Below, in pieces: positions 1 to 9,382 of a stretch of 64,000 bases of DNA (the first letter of the stretch is position 1; each line of letters opens with the position of its first letter). The notes beneath the pieces were generated by a model. That model was not told where the DNA came from. It searched no databases and saw nothing but the letters and a program-made list of their open reading frames with translations. This DNA is from Lacticaseibacillus suibinensis. Lineage in GTDB: Bacteria > Bacillota > Bacilli > Lactobacillales > Lactobacillaceae. Both the position numbers and the translations under genes were made by a program. The stretch spans positions 62,001 through 126,000 of the forward strand of contig NZ_RHOK01000004.1 of assembly GCF_003946175.1 (NCBI RefSeq), written 5' to 3'.

Positions 1-353
1 CGGCCGCCCCAGCGGATCATAAATTGAAGAAGCAAGGGGCGGCAGGTTTGACCATTGATTTGGTGCAAAACCCAGATATTTTAGCGCAGCTTGGCGCCAC
101 GAAGACGCATCAGTTCGTGGTGGGTTTTGCGGCGGAAACCAATGATTTGCTGGCCAATGCCCAAACCAAATTAACGAAGAAGCATGCTGATTTGTTGATT
201 GCTAATTCAGTTGGCAGCGGTCTTGGATTTAACACCGACAACAATACCGTGACGCTGTTGTGGCCAAATGCGGCACCAGAACCACTGCCAACTGCCAGCA
301 AAACCGCCTTGGCGCAAACCATTTGGCAAAAAATTGCTCAGGTGCGCGCATGA
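1..353 (+). CDS. coaBC: Phosphopantothenoylcysteine synthetase/decarboxylase, C-terminal end (partial)
   Basis: This is the 3' end of a gene that begins before the window; the reading frame is open from base 3. The visible 116 residues match the end of the CoaB (ligase) domain of bifunctional CoaBC, which joins cysteine to 4'-phosphopantothenate and decarboxylates the product in coenzyme A synthesis. Supporting motifs are KKQGAAGLTIDLVQNPDIL, the FAAET segment and the SVGSGLGFNTDNN segment, which corresponds to the nucleotide-binding tail of CoaB proteins. The TGA stop shares its TGA with the ATG of priA (ATGA), so the two are probably translationally coupled. The coaBC-priA-fmt order is usual in Lactobacillaceae. 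Confidence 0.9.
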   Translation, partial: AAPADHKLKKQGAAGLTIDLVQNPDILAQLGATKTHQFVVGFAAETNDLLANAQTKLTKKHADLLIANSVGSGLGFNTDNNTVTLLWPNAAPEPLPTASKTALAQTIWQKIAQVRA

Positions 354-2770
354 CCACTGTGGCAAAGGTGATTGTCGATGTGCCGACGATGCAAACGGAC
401 CAGCCCTATGACTATGCCATACCGGCTGCTTTGACCGGCCAAGTCGTGCCGGGGATGCGCGTGTGGGTGCAGTTTGGCCAAGGCAAACGCGAGGTCAGTG
501 GGATGGTAGTGGCGACTGAAGCGCAGGCAGACTTTGCGGGCACTCTCAAGCCACTGCTGGCGGTACTGGATTACGCCCCCGTGATGAACAGCGAGTTGCT
601 CAAGCTGTCGCACTGGCTGGCGCAAACGACTTATGCTTTTTGGATTACCTGTATTCAAACCATGTTGCCTGCCATGCTGAAAGTCGATACGGTGAAAACC
701 GTGGCGCTTGGGTCAAAGCCCAGCGCCGAGGCCGACAGCCTCTTAGCGGCGCATCCTGGGCTGGTGCTGGACCAGCACCTTGACTCGGAACTGTCGGCGC
801 GGGTACTGCAGCTGGTGGCCAAACAGGCTTTAACCATTCAGTATCAAAGCCGCGACCGCGCCAAGGTCAAAACGCAAAACTATATTGTACCTAGCCTCAC
901 GCCGGCTGCCTACCAGGCTTCTGCCGCTGAACTGCGGGCGAATGCCAAGCAGCAGCGGGCCTTGCTGGAGGCACTGACGCATTGGGTCCAAACCGGTGCA
1001 GAGCCGGCCCTCTCCACGGTGCTCAAAGATTCTGCACTTTCGCGCGCCACAGTCAACGCCGGGGTCCAGAAGGGCTGGCTCACTTTGGCCGCCCGCGAAA
1101 TTTACCGCGCCCCTTATGCTCAGCTGGATCAGCAGCCGTTAACCCAGCCGCTCCCCTTAACCCCGGACCAAGCCGCAGTGGTGAAGCCGGTTGTCGCCGC
1201 CGTCGAAAGCCACACCGCTCAGCCATTTTTGCTGGAAGGGGTAACTGGCTCGGGGAAAACCGAAGTCTATTTGCAAGTCATCGCGGCCGCGCTAGCTGCC
1301 GGCCGTAATGCTATGATGCTGGTGCCAGAAATTGCTTTGACGCCGCAAATGGTCCACCGGGTTAAAGGCCGGTTTGGCGATGCCGTCGCTGTGCTCCACA
1401 GCGGGTTGTCAGAAGGGGAAAAGTTCGACGAGTGGCGGCGGCTTGAACGCGGGGAAGCCCGCGTAGTGGTTGGCGCGCGTTCGGCGGCGTTTGCCCCGAT
1501 GACCAATATCGGTGTATTCATCATTGATGAAGAGCACGAAACCTCCTATAAGCAGGACGACGCGCCGCGCTATCACGCTCGAGATGTGGTGATGCATCGG
1601 GCTCAAACCTTTGGCGCGCCGGTGCTGCTGGGTTCGGCGACGCCAAGCTTGGAGTCGCGGGCGCGCGCCGAAAAAGGGGTTTATACCTTGCTCCGCCTGC
1701 CTGAGCGCATTAATGATCAGCCGCTCCCTGCGGTGCACATCATCGATATGCGGGATGCGTATAAACAAGGCGGGAAGGACGACTTTTCCCAGCCGCTCCT
1801 GCAGGCCTTGCAAACGCGTTTGGCCCGCAGCGAACAAAGTGTGTTGCTGCTGAACCGGCGGGGTTTTTCTTCCTTTGTGATGTGCCGGGAATGCGGCTAC
1901 CGGGTGCAATGTCCCAACTGTGATATCAGCTTGACCTTGCACATGGATACCCATACTTTGAAATGCCATTACTGCGGCCATGAAGAACCCATTCCCACGG
2001 TGTGCCCTAAGTGTGGTTCGCGCAAAATCCGCTACTATGGCACTGGCACGCAAAAAGTCGAAGCCAGTCTGCATCAGCTGTTGCCAGCGGCGCGGGTGCT
2101 GCGGATGGATGTCGATACCACTCGGCGCAAAGGCGGCCATGAGAAGATTTTAGCCGCCTTTGGGGCGCATGAAGCCGATATCCTGCTGGGCACCCAGATG
2201 ATTGCGAAAGGCCTGGATTTCCCTGATGTCACTTTGGTCGGCGTAATCAACGCCGATACCGGACTGGGGATGCCTGATTTTCGCGCCAGTGAGCGCACCT
2301 TTGATTTGCTGACGCAAGTGGCCGGCCGCGCTGGCCGCGCTGAAAAGTCCGGCGAGGTCTTCATTCAGACCTTCAATCCGGAACACTATGCGATTCAGTA
2401 CGCGCAGCATCATGATTATGAAGGCTTTTTCCGCCAGGAGATGGCCACGCGTCATCGCGGTGATTACCCGCCATATTACTTCACCACTAAGCTCACGGTC
2501 AGCCACCAGAATGAGGAGGCGGCAGCCAAGTTGATCTATCAACTCGCCAGGCAGCTGGCCGGCGCGCTCAGCCCGCAAGCAATCGTCCTAGGGCCAACGC
2601 CAGGCGCCATTGCGCGGTTGAAAAATCGCTATATTTATCAACTCGTCATCAAATATAAACACGAGCCCAAGCTAGGCCCAGAATTAGACCGCATTTTGAC
2701 CGAAACCCAAACCGGCACCCGCAAAGGTTACTTTGTGGGCATCGACCGCGAACCATTAACGTTTATCTAA
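350..2770 (+). CDS. priA: Primosomal replication-restart helicase PriA
   Basis: The 806-residue superfamily 2 helicase reloads the replisome at stalled forks. The N-terminal DNA-binding domain is followed by Walker A (EGVTGSGKTEV), a DEEH box and a zinc-binding insertion whose cysteines are visible as CxxC repeats (CREC, CPNC, CHYC, CPKC). The helicase C-terminal lobe holds GTQMIAKGLDFPDV and QVAGRAGRAEKSG. The frame is open upstream to 260, but the ATG at 350, overlapping the coaBC stop by four bases, gives the family's normal N-terminus (VIVDVPTMQTDQPYDYAIP). Length is normal for the family. fmt follows after 20 bases, so the gene is probably in one transcript with fmt and rsmB. Confidence 0.96.
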   Translation: MTTVAKVIVDVPTMQTDQPYDYAIPAALTGQVVPGMRVWVQFGQGKREVSGMVVATEAQADFAGTLKPLLAVLDYAPVMNSELLKLSHWLAQTTYAFWITCIQTMLPAMLKVDTVKTVALGSKPSAEADSLLAAHPGLVLDQHLDSELSARVLQLVAKQALTIQYQSRDRAKVKTQNYIVPSLTPAAYQASAAELRANAKQQRALLEALTHWVQTGAEPALSTVLKDSALSRATVNAGVQKGWLTLAAREIYRAPYAQLDQQPLTQPLPLTPDQAAVVKPVVAAVESHTAQPFLLEGVTGSGKTEVYLQVIAAALAAGRNAMMLVPEIALTPQMVHRVKGRFGDAVAVLHSGLSEGEKFDEWRRLERGEARVVVGARSAAFAPMTNIGVFIIDEEHETSYKQDDAPRYHARDVVMHRAQTFGAPVLLGSATPSLESRARAEKGVYTLLRLPERINDQPLPAVHIIDMRDAYKQGGKDDFSQPLLQALQTRLARSEQSVLLLNRRGFSSFVMCRECGYRVQCPNCDISLTLHMDTHTLKCHYCGHEEPIPTVCPKCGSRKIRYYGTGTQKVEASLHQLLPAARVLRMDVDTTRRKGGHEKILAAFGAHEADILLGTQMIAKGLDFPDVTLVGVINADTGLGMPDFRASERTFDLLTQVAGRAGRAEKSGEVFIQTFNPEHYAIQYAQHHDYEGFFRQEMATRHRGDYPPYYFTTKLTVSHQNEEAAAKLIYQLARQLAGALSPQAIVLGPTPGAIARLKNRYIYQLVIKYKHEPKLGPELDRILTETQTGTRKGYFVGIDREPLTFI

Positions 2771-2790
2771 CAACCAGAAGGAGTGGTAGT

Positions 2791-3738
2791 TTGACCAGTG
2801 TGATTTTTATGGGCACCCCCCAATTCGCAGTACCAATTTTGCAAGCCGTCGCTGGCAGTTATGATGTCTTGGCGGTCATCACTCAACCCGACCGCAAAGT
2901 CGGCCGCAAGCAGCAAGTCGCCCAATCACCAGTGAAGCAGGCGGCGTTGGCGTTGCATTTGCCGGTGCTGCAACCCGAGAAGCTCAGTGGCAGTCCTGAA
3001 TTAGACCAAGCCATTGCGCTGGCGCCGGATTTGATTATCACGGCAGCATACGGTCAATTTTTGCCCACGAAATTCTTGAACGCGGCGAAAATTACCGCAG
3101 TCAACGTGCATGGTTCCTTGCTACCGAAGTATCGCGGCGGCGCCCCGATTCAGTACAGCTTAATCAATGGTGATGCCGAAACAGGCGTCACCTTGATTCA
3201 GATGGTCAAAAAGATGGATGCAGGCGGTATGTGGGCACAAGCTAAGCTGCCGCTGACGCGCCAAGATGATAGTGGGACGGTTTTTGAAAAGCTTAGCCTG
3301 ATGGGTCGCGATCTCTTGATGAAGACCTTGCCGGCAATTATCGCCGGCGCCCAGCCAACGCCGCAAGATGAAAGCCAAGTGACCTTTTCACCCACCATCA
3401 AAAAAGAAGAAGAACACCTTGATACCAACCTCACTGCTGAGCAGCTTGACAACTGGGTGCGGGCCCTGCGGCCAGAGGTGGGCGGTTATGTCGTTTTGAA
3501 CGGGGAACGGGTCAAATTATGGGCCGTGACGCCGCTGACTGAGGCCACTACACTTGCGCCAGGCACGGTCGTTCAACGCACGAAAAAACAACTGGTGGTC
3601 GCTGCTGGTCAGGGCACGATGTTTAGCATCCAAACCATTCAACCTGCTGGTAAGGCCCAGCAGCCGATCGCTGCGTTTTTGAACGGGGCGGGGCGCACCA
3701 TTAAAGAAGGAGACTTGATCATTGGCGAAACCGACTGA
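2791..3738 (+). CDS. fmt: Methionyl-tRNA formyltransferase
   Basis: The 315-residue enzyme transfers a formyl group from 10-formyltetrahydrofolate to initiator Met-tRNA. The N-terminus reads VIFMGTPQFAVPIL, the catalytic loop is seen as VHGSLLPKYRGGAPIQ, and the C-terminal domain that grips tRNA follows from about residue 205. The start is TTG at 2791, eight or so bases after an AAGGAG ribosome site; no nearby ATG keeps the conserved N-terminus. The end overlaps rsmB by 17 bases, which suggests coupled translation. Confidence 0.96.
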   Translation: MTSVIFMGTPQFAVPILQAVAGSYDVLAVITQPDRKVGRKQQVAQSPVKQAALALHLPVLQPEKLSGSPELDQAIALAPDLIITAAYGQFLPTKFLNAAKITAVNVHGSLLPKYRGGAPIQYSLINGDAETGVTLIQMVKKMDAGGMWAQAKLPLTRQDDSGTVFEKLSLMGRDLLMKTLPAIIAGAQPTPQDESQVTFSPTIKKEEEHLDTNLTAEQLDNWVRALRPEVGGYVVLNGERVKLWAVTPLTEATTLAPGTVVQRTKKQLVVAAGQGTMFSIQTIQPAGKAQQPIAAFLNGAGRTIKEGDLIIGETD

Positions 3739-5059
3739 TCCGAGAACCTTAGCGGTCACCATTTTGGCGAAAGTGGCGGCGCAAGGCAGCTATGCCAACT
3801 TGACCTTAGATGCCACGCTGCGGCAGCACGACCTTAGCCCGCGCGATACCGCGTTAGTGACTAATCTGGTGTACGGCGTGATCCAGCACGCTTTGACCCT
3901 GGATTATTACCTTAAGCCCTTCGTCAAAGCGCGCAAGTTAGATCCCTGGGTGCATGCGCTGCTGCAAACCGCGGTCTACCAGATGGTGTACTTGGATAAA
4001 ATTCCGCTGCACGCGATTTTCTATGAATCCACCGCGATTGCTAAACGCATGGGTAATGTTGGCATTGGCAAGTTTGTGACGGCGGTGTTGCGCAATTTGC
4101 AGCGCAGCCAGCGTCCAGATTTAACCAAGCTGCAGCCGGCTGCGTACCGGATGTCCATCATGTACAGCATTCCCGAATGGTTAGTGGCGAAGATGATGGA
4201 TCAGGTCGGAGCGGAGAAGGCGGAAGCCATTTTTGCCACTGTTGACCGGCCGGCTGCAGCCTCGCTGCGCGTCAACACCACCAAAATTACGCCTGACCAA
4301 TTGCTTGCCGAGTTGCAACAGACTTTGCCTGACGTGGCAGTGAGTGCGCTGACGCCAGTCGGGTTAGTGGCGCCAGGTGGCCACCTGGCTGGGCTTTCGG
4401 AATTTGCCGCTGGTGAGTTCACCATTCAGGATGAAAGTTCGATGCTGGTGGCGCCAAGCCTCGACGTTCAACCTGGCGACCAGGTGCTCGATGCGTGTGC
4501 CGCGCCCGGCGGGAAAACCACCCACATCGCGCAATATCTGGATGCGGCCCAAGGTGGTCAGGTGACGGCGCTGGATTTGCATCCGCATAAGGTGCAGCTG
4601 ATCACGGCCAATGCCAAACGACTGGGTCTGGCGGAGCGGGTGACCGCGATGGCGATGGATGCCCGCGAAGCCGCCGATACCTTTGCGCCTGGCAGTTTTG
4701 ACAAGGTGCTGGTCGACGCCCCTTGCTCGGGGCTGGGGCTGATTCGCCGTAAGCCCGAAATTCGTTATGACAAGGACCCTGCATCTATCGCTAAATTGCC
4801 TGAAATTCAGTTCGAAATCCTTGACGCCGTGGCATCTTTAGTAAAACCTAATGGACGCTTGACCTATAGTACGTGTACCATGGTGGAAGAGGAAAATCAG
4901 GCGGTGGTCGCGCGGTTCTTAAGTGCGCACCCCGAATTTTCAGCAGTGGCGGTGCCGACGCTAACGCCAGTGAAGGCGCATGGCGCACCGGCCTTGCAAC
5001 TGTTTCCCGATGACTATGGCACGGACGGGTTCTTTATTGCTAGCCTTGTGCGGAATTAG
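3722..5059 (+). CDS. rsmB: 16S rRNA (cytosine-967-C5)-methyltransferase RsmB
   Basis: The 445-residue enzyme methylates C967 of 16S rRNA using S-adenosylmethionine. A NusB-like RNA-binding domain fills the first 140 residues. The Rossmann methyltransferase domain shows the SAM motif DACAAPGGKTTH, and both cysteines of the family are present, in VDAPCSGLGLIRR and YSTCTMVEEEN. The start is TTG at 3722, inside fmt, with GAAGGAGA nine bases upstream. The stp gene begins nine bases after the stop, so this gene links the translation genes to the Stp/PrkC signalling pair. Confidence 0.95.
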   Translation: MAKPTDPRTLAVTILAKVAAQGSYANLTLDATLRQHDLSPRDTALVTNLVYGVIQHALTLDYYLKPFVKARKLDPWVHALLQTAVYQMVYLDKIPLHAIFYESTAIAKRMGNVGIGKFVTAVLRNLQRSQRPDLTKLQPAAYRMSIMYSIPEWLVAKMMDQVGAEKAEAIFATVDRPAAASLRVNTTKITPDQLLAELQQTLPDVAVSALTPVGLVAPGGHLAGLSEFAAGEFTIQDESSMLVAPSLDVQPGDQVLDACAAPGGKTTHIAQYLDAAQGGQVTALDLHPHKVQLITANAKRLGLAERVTAMAMDAREAADTFAPGSFDKVLVDAPCSGLGLIRRKPEIRYDKDPASIAKLPEIQFEILDAVASLVKPNGRLTYSTCTMVEEENQAVVARFLSAHPEFSAVAVPTLTPVKAHGAPALQLFPDDYGTDGFFIASLVRN

Positions 5060-5068
5060 GAGTAATGC

Positions 5069-5812
5069 ATGGAATACACCTACCGAACCGATATCGGTCG
5101 CAAACGGCCGAACAATCAAGATTACGTGGGACTGTTTGCCAACTTAGCCGGCTCGACTTTAGCCATCGTGGCAGACGGCATGGGCGGCCATCAAGGCGGC
5201 GATGTGGCCAGTGAAATGGCGGTATCGCACCTGGGTTATGCCTTCGAAAGTACCAGCACCACCGATGTGGAAACCATCGTGCGGTGGCTGATTTTTGAGT
5301 TGCAGCAAGAAAACGATGTGATTTTGGAAAAAGCTAAACGCTATGCGGATCTGATGGGGATGGGCACCACCTTGGTTGCCGTCATCATCTCCGGTAGCCG
5401 TTTTGTGGTGGCAAACATTGGCGACTCGCGGGCTTATCTGTACCGCGGCGGCCATTTGCTTCAAATCACTGAGGATCATAGTCTGGTGAACGAGCTGGTG
5501 AAAACCGGGGAGCTTACGCCGGAAGAAGCACAACGCTTCCCGCAGCGCAATGTCATCACGCGCAGCCTGGGCGTCTCGGAAGACGTTGATGCCGATGTGA
5601 CGATTTACGATATGGAATACGATGATTACTTATTGCTCTGCTCGGATGGCTTGACCAACCAAGTCAGCGATGAAGAAATCGCCAAAGTGATTGCCAGTCC
5701 CACGCCAATCGGCGAAAAAGCGGAGCAATTGATCACCATGGCCAATGCCGCTGGTGGTCCTGATAATATTTCGGCCTTAATCATTCACCAAGATTGGAGG
5801 GAGCAGCCATGA
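5069..5812 (+). CDS. stp: PP2C-family protein serine/threonine phosphatase
   Basis: The 247-residue soluble metal-dependent phosphatase reverses phosphorylation by the PrkC kinase encoded next to it. PP2C motifs appear in order: RPNNQD near the N-terminus, ADGMGGHQGGDVAS with the metal-binding aspartate, ANIGDSRAYLYR, LLLCSDGLTNQVSDEE and GGPDNIS near the end. Its stop overlaps the kinase start codon (ATGA). In Firmicutes this pair controls cell-wall synthesis and division proteins; that role is family knowledge. Confidence 0.95.
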   Translation: MEYTYRTDIGRKRPNNQDYVGLFANLAGSTLAIVADGMGGHQGGDVASEMAVSHLGYAFESTSTTDVETIVRWLIFELQQENDVILEKAKRYADLMGMGTTLVAVIISGSRFVVANIGDSRAYLYRGGHLLQITEDHSLVNELVKTGELTPEEAQRFPQRNVITRSLGVSEDVDADVTIYDMEYDDYLLLCSDGLTNQVSDEEIAKVIASPTPIGEKAEQLITMANAAGGPDNISALIIHQDWREQP

Positions 5813-7806
5813 TCGAACCAGGATACATTCTTAGTGAGCGCTACAAGCTGCTCAAAACCTTGGGTGAAGGCGGCATGGCCAATGTTTATCTGGCCCATGA
5901 CCTGATTTTGGACCGCGACGTGGCCGTCAAAGTGCTGCGGCTGGACTTACAAAATGATCCCGACACCAAGCGCCGGTTTCAGCGCGAGGCGATGGCGACC
6001 ACAGAGCTGGTGCACCCGAATATCGTGTCGATTTACGATGTTGGGGAAAGCAACGACCAGCAATACTTAGTCATGGAATATGTGCGTGGATCGGATTTGA
6101 AGAAGTACATCGTCGAGCATTTTCCGATTCCGTATCAGCGCGTGGTTGACATCATGGAGCAGATTTTAGCGGGGATTCAGGTGGCGCATGACCACAACAT
6201 CATTCACCGCGATTTGAAGCCGCAAAATATCATGATTGATGAAAATGGCAACGCCAAAATCACTGACTTTGGGATTGCTGTGGCGCTGTCGGATAATTCC
6301 ATGACCCAAACCAACTCCCTGCTGGGGTCGGTGCACTATTTGTCACCAGAGCAAGCCCGCGGCAGTATGCCGACCAAGCAAAGCGATATTTACGCCTTGG
6401 GTATCATTTTATTTGAAATGTTGACGGGGACGGTGCCATTTGAAGGCGATTCGGCGGTGTCGATTGCGCTCAAGCACTTCCAAGAAGAAATGCCTTCGGT
6501 GCGCGACTTTGATCCGCGCATTCCCCAAGCCTTGGAAAACGTGGTGTTGAAAGCCACCACCAAGGACCCAGCCAATCGCTACACCAGCGCCTCGGCCATG
6601 GCGGCAGATTTGAAGACGTCCTTGTCTTCGGCGCGGGCGCATGAAGCCAAGTTTGTGCCTGACAGCAACGATTTGGATGAAACCAAAGTTGTCCCAGTGG
6701 TGACCTCGCAGACAACCACGCCGGCTGCCTCCCGGTCCGAAGCCCAAGCGCCGCAAACCGACCCGAAGGCCACCAAGGCTAAACAAAAGCGTAAAGGCGG
6801 CTGGAAGAAATGGTGGCCGGCGATTGTCCTTGGCGTGCTGCTGGTGGGGCTGATCACCATGCTGATTTTGGCCTTCAGCGGCGGCAAAGGTGATGCGACG
6901 GTGCCTGATCTGACTGGCATGTCGCAAACCCAAGCCGAATCCGCGCTGGAAGCGGCTAATCTCGAATTAGGTGACGTCACCAAAGCCAGCTCGAATACTG
7001 TGGCGAAGAACAAGGTCATTCGCTCCAACCCCGCTTCTGGGGCCAACTTGAAAGCTGGCCGCAAAGTGGCGATTGTCCTGAGTACAGGTAAGAAGCGGTA
7101 TACCGTGAAGGACTACACTGGCGAGAAGTATTCAACGGTCAAAAAGAAGCTTGAAAAAGTGGGCTTTGACGTCAAGGCCGACCGCAAGAGCAGCGATACC
7201 GTGCCGGCCGGTGAAATCATGGATCAGTCGGAACCTGAAGGCAAACGCCTAGTGGCTAAGGGCACCGAGCTCACGTTCACGGTTTCCAGCGGGCCCAAAA
7301 CAGTTAAGCTCCCAAGCTTCCTTGGGCAAAGCGAAAATTATTTCAATACTTGGATGACCGCCCATGGCCTGACCCCGCAAGTCTCTCAAGAATATAGCGA
7401 CACGGTGGCCAATGGCAATATCATCAGTCAAAACCCTGACCAGGGCACCGCCATGTCGAAAGGTGATACCGTTAGCGTTGTGATTTCTAAGGGTGTTGAT
7501 CCGGCCAAGAGCAGTGCAAGTAGTTCCAGTTCTGAAGCTCAGACCCAAACGGTGACCCGCAATCTGACGATTAGCTATCAAGCACCAAGTGGCGAAGCTA
7601 GCGGCTCTGGTAGCAGTGCCTCGAACGAGATTACGATTTACCTGCAGGACAGCAAGCACTCGTTAAATACCGTGTTCAAAACCATGACCATCAGCAGCGA
7701 CACCACCGTTCAATTGCAGTTCCAGCTCAACAATGGCGATACCGGGGCCTACCGCGTGATGAACAATGGTCAAGTGGTGCAATCGGAGGATAATATTGGT
7801 GGCTGA
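5809..7806 (+). CDS. prkC: Membrane serine/threonine kinase with three PASTA repeats
   Basis: The 665-residue protein has a Hanks-type kinase domain (residues 12-275) with GEGGMANVY, the ATP lysine in DVAVKVL (K41), HRDLKPQN and DFGIA. A basic linker leads to one membrane helix around residues 340-360 (WWPAIVLGVLLVGLITMLIL). Outside the cell come three PASTA repeats, beginning VPDLTGMS, YTVKDYTGE and VKLPSFLGQ, which bind peptidoglycan fragments or lipid II in the family. A serine-rich linker and a roughly 80-residue beta-rich tail end the protein. The ATG at 5809 overlaps the stp stop and has GGAGG upstream; the frame is open slightly further, to 5794. The kinase probably senses the wall and adjusts division and wall synthesis. 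Confidence 0.95.
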   Translation: MIEPGYILSERYKLLKTLGEGGMANVYLAHDLILDRDVAVKVLRLDLQNDPDTKRRFQREAMATTELVHPNIVSIYDVGESNDQQYLVMEYVRGSDLKKYIVEHFPIPYQRVVDIMEQILAGIQVAHDHNIIHRDLKPQNIMIDENGNAKITDFGIAVALSDNSMTQTNSLLGSVHYLSPEQARGSMPTKQSDIYALGIILFEMLTGTVPFEGDSAVSIALKHFQEEMPSVRDFDPRIPQALENVVLKATTKDPANRYTSASAMAADLKTSLSSARAHEAKFVPDSNDLDETKVVPVVTSQTTTPAASRSEAQAPQTDPKATKAKQKRKGGWKKWWPAIVLGVLLVGLITMLILAFSGGKGDATVPDLTGMSQTQAESALEAANLELGDVTKASSNTVAKNKVIRSNPASGANLKAGRKVAIVLSTGKKRYTVKDYTGEKYSTVKKKLEKVGFDVKADRKSSDTVPAGEIMDQSEPEGKRLVAKGTELTFTVSSGPKTVKLPSFLGQSENYFNTWMTAHGLTPQVSQEYSDTVANGNIISQNPDQGTAMSKGDTVSVVISKGVDPAKSSASSSSSEAQTQTVTRNLTISYQAPSGEASGSGSSASNEITIYLQDSKHSLNTVFKTMTISSDTTVQLQFQLNNGDTGAYRVMNNGQVVQSEDNIGG

Positions 7807-8713
7807 TTCTGAGCAATTGAAAGGCCGAATTATTCGGCAGTTAAGCGGCTTTTATGATCTTGATGTCGCTGGCACCATTTATCGTACCCGTGGCCGCGGC
7901 AACTTACGTAAGGAGAAAATCACCCCGTTAGTGGGTGATTTTGCCACCTTCACGCCTGGAGCGGGTCCTGATGACGAAGGTTATTTGCTGGCGCTGGCGC
8001 CGCGGAAAAATGCCTTGGTGCGCCCACCAGTCGCCAACATCGACCAGGCCATTTTGGTGGTGGCGGCGGCGCAACCTGATTTTTCGTTGAATTTGCTGGA
8101 TCGTTTTTTGATTTATCTGGAAGGCAAACAAATCCATGCCGAAATCTATGTGACTAAAACCGATTTGGTCACGGCATCGCAGCTGGCTGCCATTCAAACC
8201 GCGTTGCGCGGCTATGAGGCGATTGGCTATCGTACTTTTTTGAGCCAACCGCCGTTTGCAGCGACGACCCTAGACGCAGTGCGCGCCTCGTTCAAAGACC
8301 AGCTGACGATATTTACCGGCCAAACTGGCGCCGGCAAATCAACCTTGATTAATCATCTGGTGCCAGGTCTGGAACTAGCCACCGGCGAAATTAGCAAAGC
8401 CTTGAATCGGGGGAAGCATACGACGCGGACCACCGAGTTATTTATGGCGGATGGCGGCCTGGTCGCCGACACCCCGGGCTTTTCTTCATTGGGTCTGCTG
8501 GATGTGACGCTGGACGACTTGCGCGAGCGGTTTCCGGAGTTCAATGCCGTGGCGGATCAGTGCAAGTTTCGCTCTTGTCAGCATGTGAAAGAACCGGGAT
8601 GCGCGGTTAAAGCTGCGGTAGCCGCCGGCACGATTATGCCGAGTCGCTATGACAATTACCTGCAATTTCGCGAGGAATTGTCTGGGCAACGGCCGGTTTA
8701 TACCAAAAAGTAA
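7796..8713 (+). CDS. rsgA: Small ribosomal subunit biogenesis GTPase RsgA
   Basis: The protein, about 305 residues, is a circularly permuted GTPase that checks late 30S maturation. An N-terminal OB fold (RTRGRGNLR) precedes the G domain, in which the usual order is permuted: the TKTDL specificity motif comes before the P-loop GQTGAGKSTL and DTPGFSS. A zinc-binding C-terminus carries CKFRSCQHVKEPGC. GGAGGA at 7785 allows a TTG start at 7796 or a GTG at 7799; the choice changes one residue. The start lies inside the last codons of prkC. rpe and thiN follow in the same direction with almost no gap. Confidence 0.94.
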   Translation: MVADSEQLKGRIIRQLSGFYDLDVAGTIYRTRGRGNLRKEKITPLVGDFATFTPGAGPDDEGYLLALAPRKNALVRPPVANIDQAILVVAAAQPDFSLNLLDRFLIYLEGKQIHAEIYVTKTDLVTASQLAAIQTALRGYEAIGYRTFLSQPPFAATTLDAVRASFKDQLTIFTGQTGAGKSTLINHLVPGLELATGEISKALNRGKHTTRTTELFMADGGLVADTPGFSSLGLLDVTLDDLRERFPEFNAVADQCKFRSCQHVKEPGCAVKAAVAAGTIMPSRYDNYLQFREELSGQRPVYTKK

Positions 8714-8734
8714 GGCTTCGAGGAGGAAAAGTTG

Positions 8735-9382
8735 ATGAAGATTGCACCTTCGATTTTAAGCGCGGATTTTGCGCATCTCGCTCGTGATATTGAAACAGTT
8801 CAGGCAGCCGGTGCGGATTTGCTGCATGTTGACGTGATGGACGGCCATTTTGTGCCGAATCTCACCTTCGGCCCCAGCATGGTCGCCGCGATTCGGCCAG
8901 TGACGTCGCTGCCCCTGGATGTGCACTTGATGGTCTCTGATCCTGAAGCATGGCTACCGGCTTTTGCCAAGGCTGGTGCTGACACGCTTTTGATTCACGC
9001 CGAAGCGACTCAGAACTTGTATCATGCCGTGCAGCTCGCGCAAAAACTCGGCGTTCAAGCCGGCGTTGTGGTCAACCCTGGCACCAGCTTGACGGTGATT
9101 GAAGAAGTCCTACCGATTGTGGATCAGGTCCTAGTGATGACCGTTAACCCTGGCTTTGGTGGGCAGGCGTTCCTGCCGGCGATGGCCGATAAAGTCGCGC
9201 GGCTAGCTGCCATGCGGCATGCGCATGACTGGCATTTTGCCATTGAGGTCGACGGCGGCATCAACGACCAGACCATCAGTAGCGTCAAAGCCGCCGGGGC
9301 GGATATTTTTGTGGCAGGCTCCTTTGTCTTTACCCAAGGCGAACCAGAAGCGCAGATGACCAAGCTGAGGCAGGCCAAATGA
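8735..9382 (+). CDS. rpe: Ribulose-phosphate 3-epimerase
   Basis: The 215-residue TIM-barrel enzyme interconverts ribulose 5-phosphate and xylulose 5-phosphate in the pentose phosphate pathway. Family signatures are IAPSILSADFAHLARDI, HVDVMDGHFVPNLTFG (metal-binding His and Asp), VDQVLVMTVNPGFGGQ and EVDGGIND. The AGGAGG at 8721 is spaced eight bases from the ATG at 8735; a TTG one codon earlier is less likely. The stop overlaps thiN by four bases. The rsgA-rpe-thiN order is common in Firmicutes. Confidence 0.95.
   Translation: MKIAPSILSADFAHLARDIETVQAAGADLLHVDVMDGHFVPNLTFGPSMVAAIRPVTSLPLDVHLMVSDPEAWLPAFAKAGADTLLIHAEATQNLYHAVQLAQKLGVQAGVVVNPGTSLTVIEEVLPIVDQVLVMTVNPGFGGQAFLPAMADKVARLAAMRHAHDWHFAIEVDGGINDQTISSVKAAGADIFVAGSFVFTQGEPEAQMTKLRQAK

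Noticed and set aside
260-349. Upstream extension of priA
   Set aside because: It overlaps coaBC by 94 bases, lacks family similarity, and the ATG at 350 gives the normal N-terminus and an ATGA junction.
1409-2140. 243-codon minus-strand frame inside priA
   Set aside because: Shadow of priA codon bias; no conserved motifs and no ribosome site.
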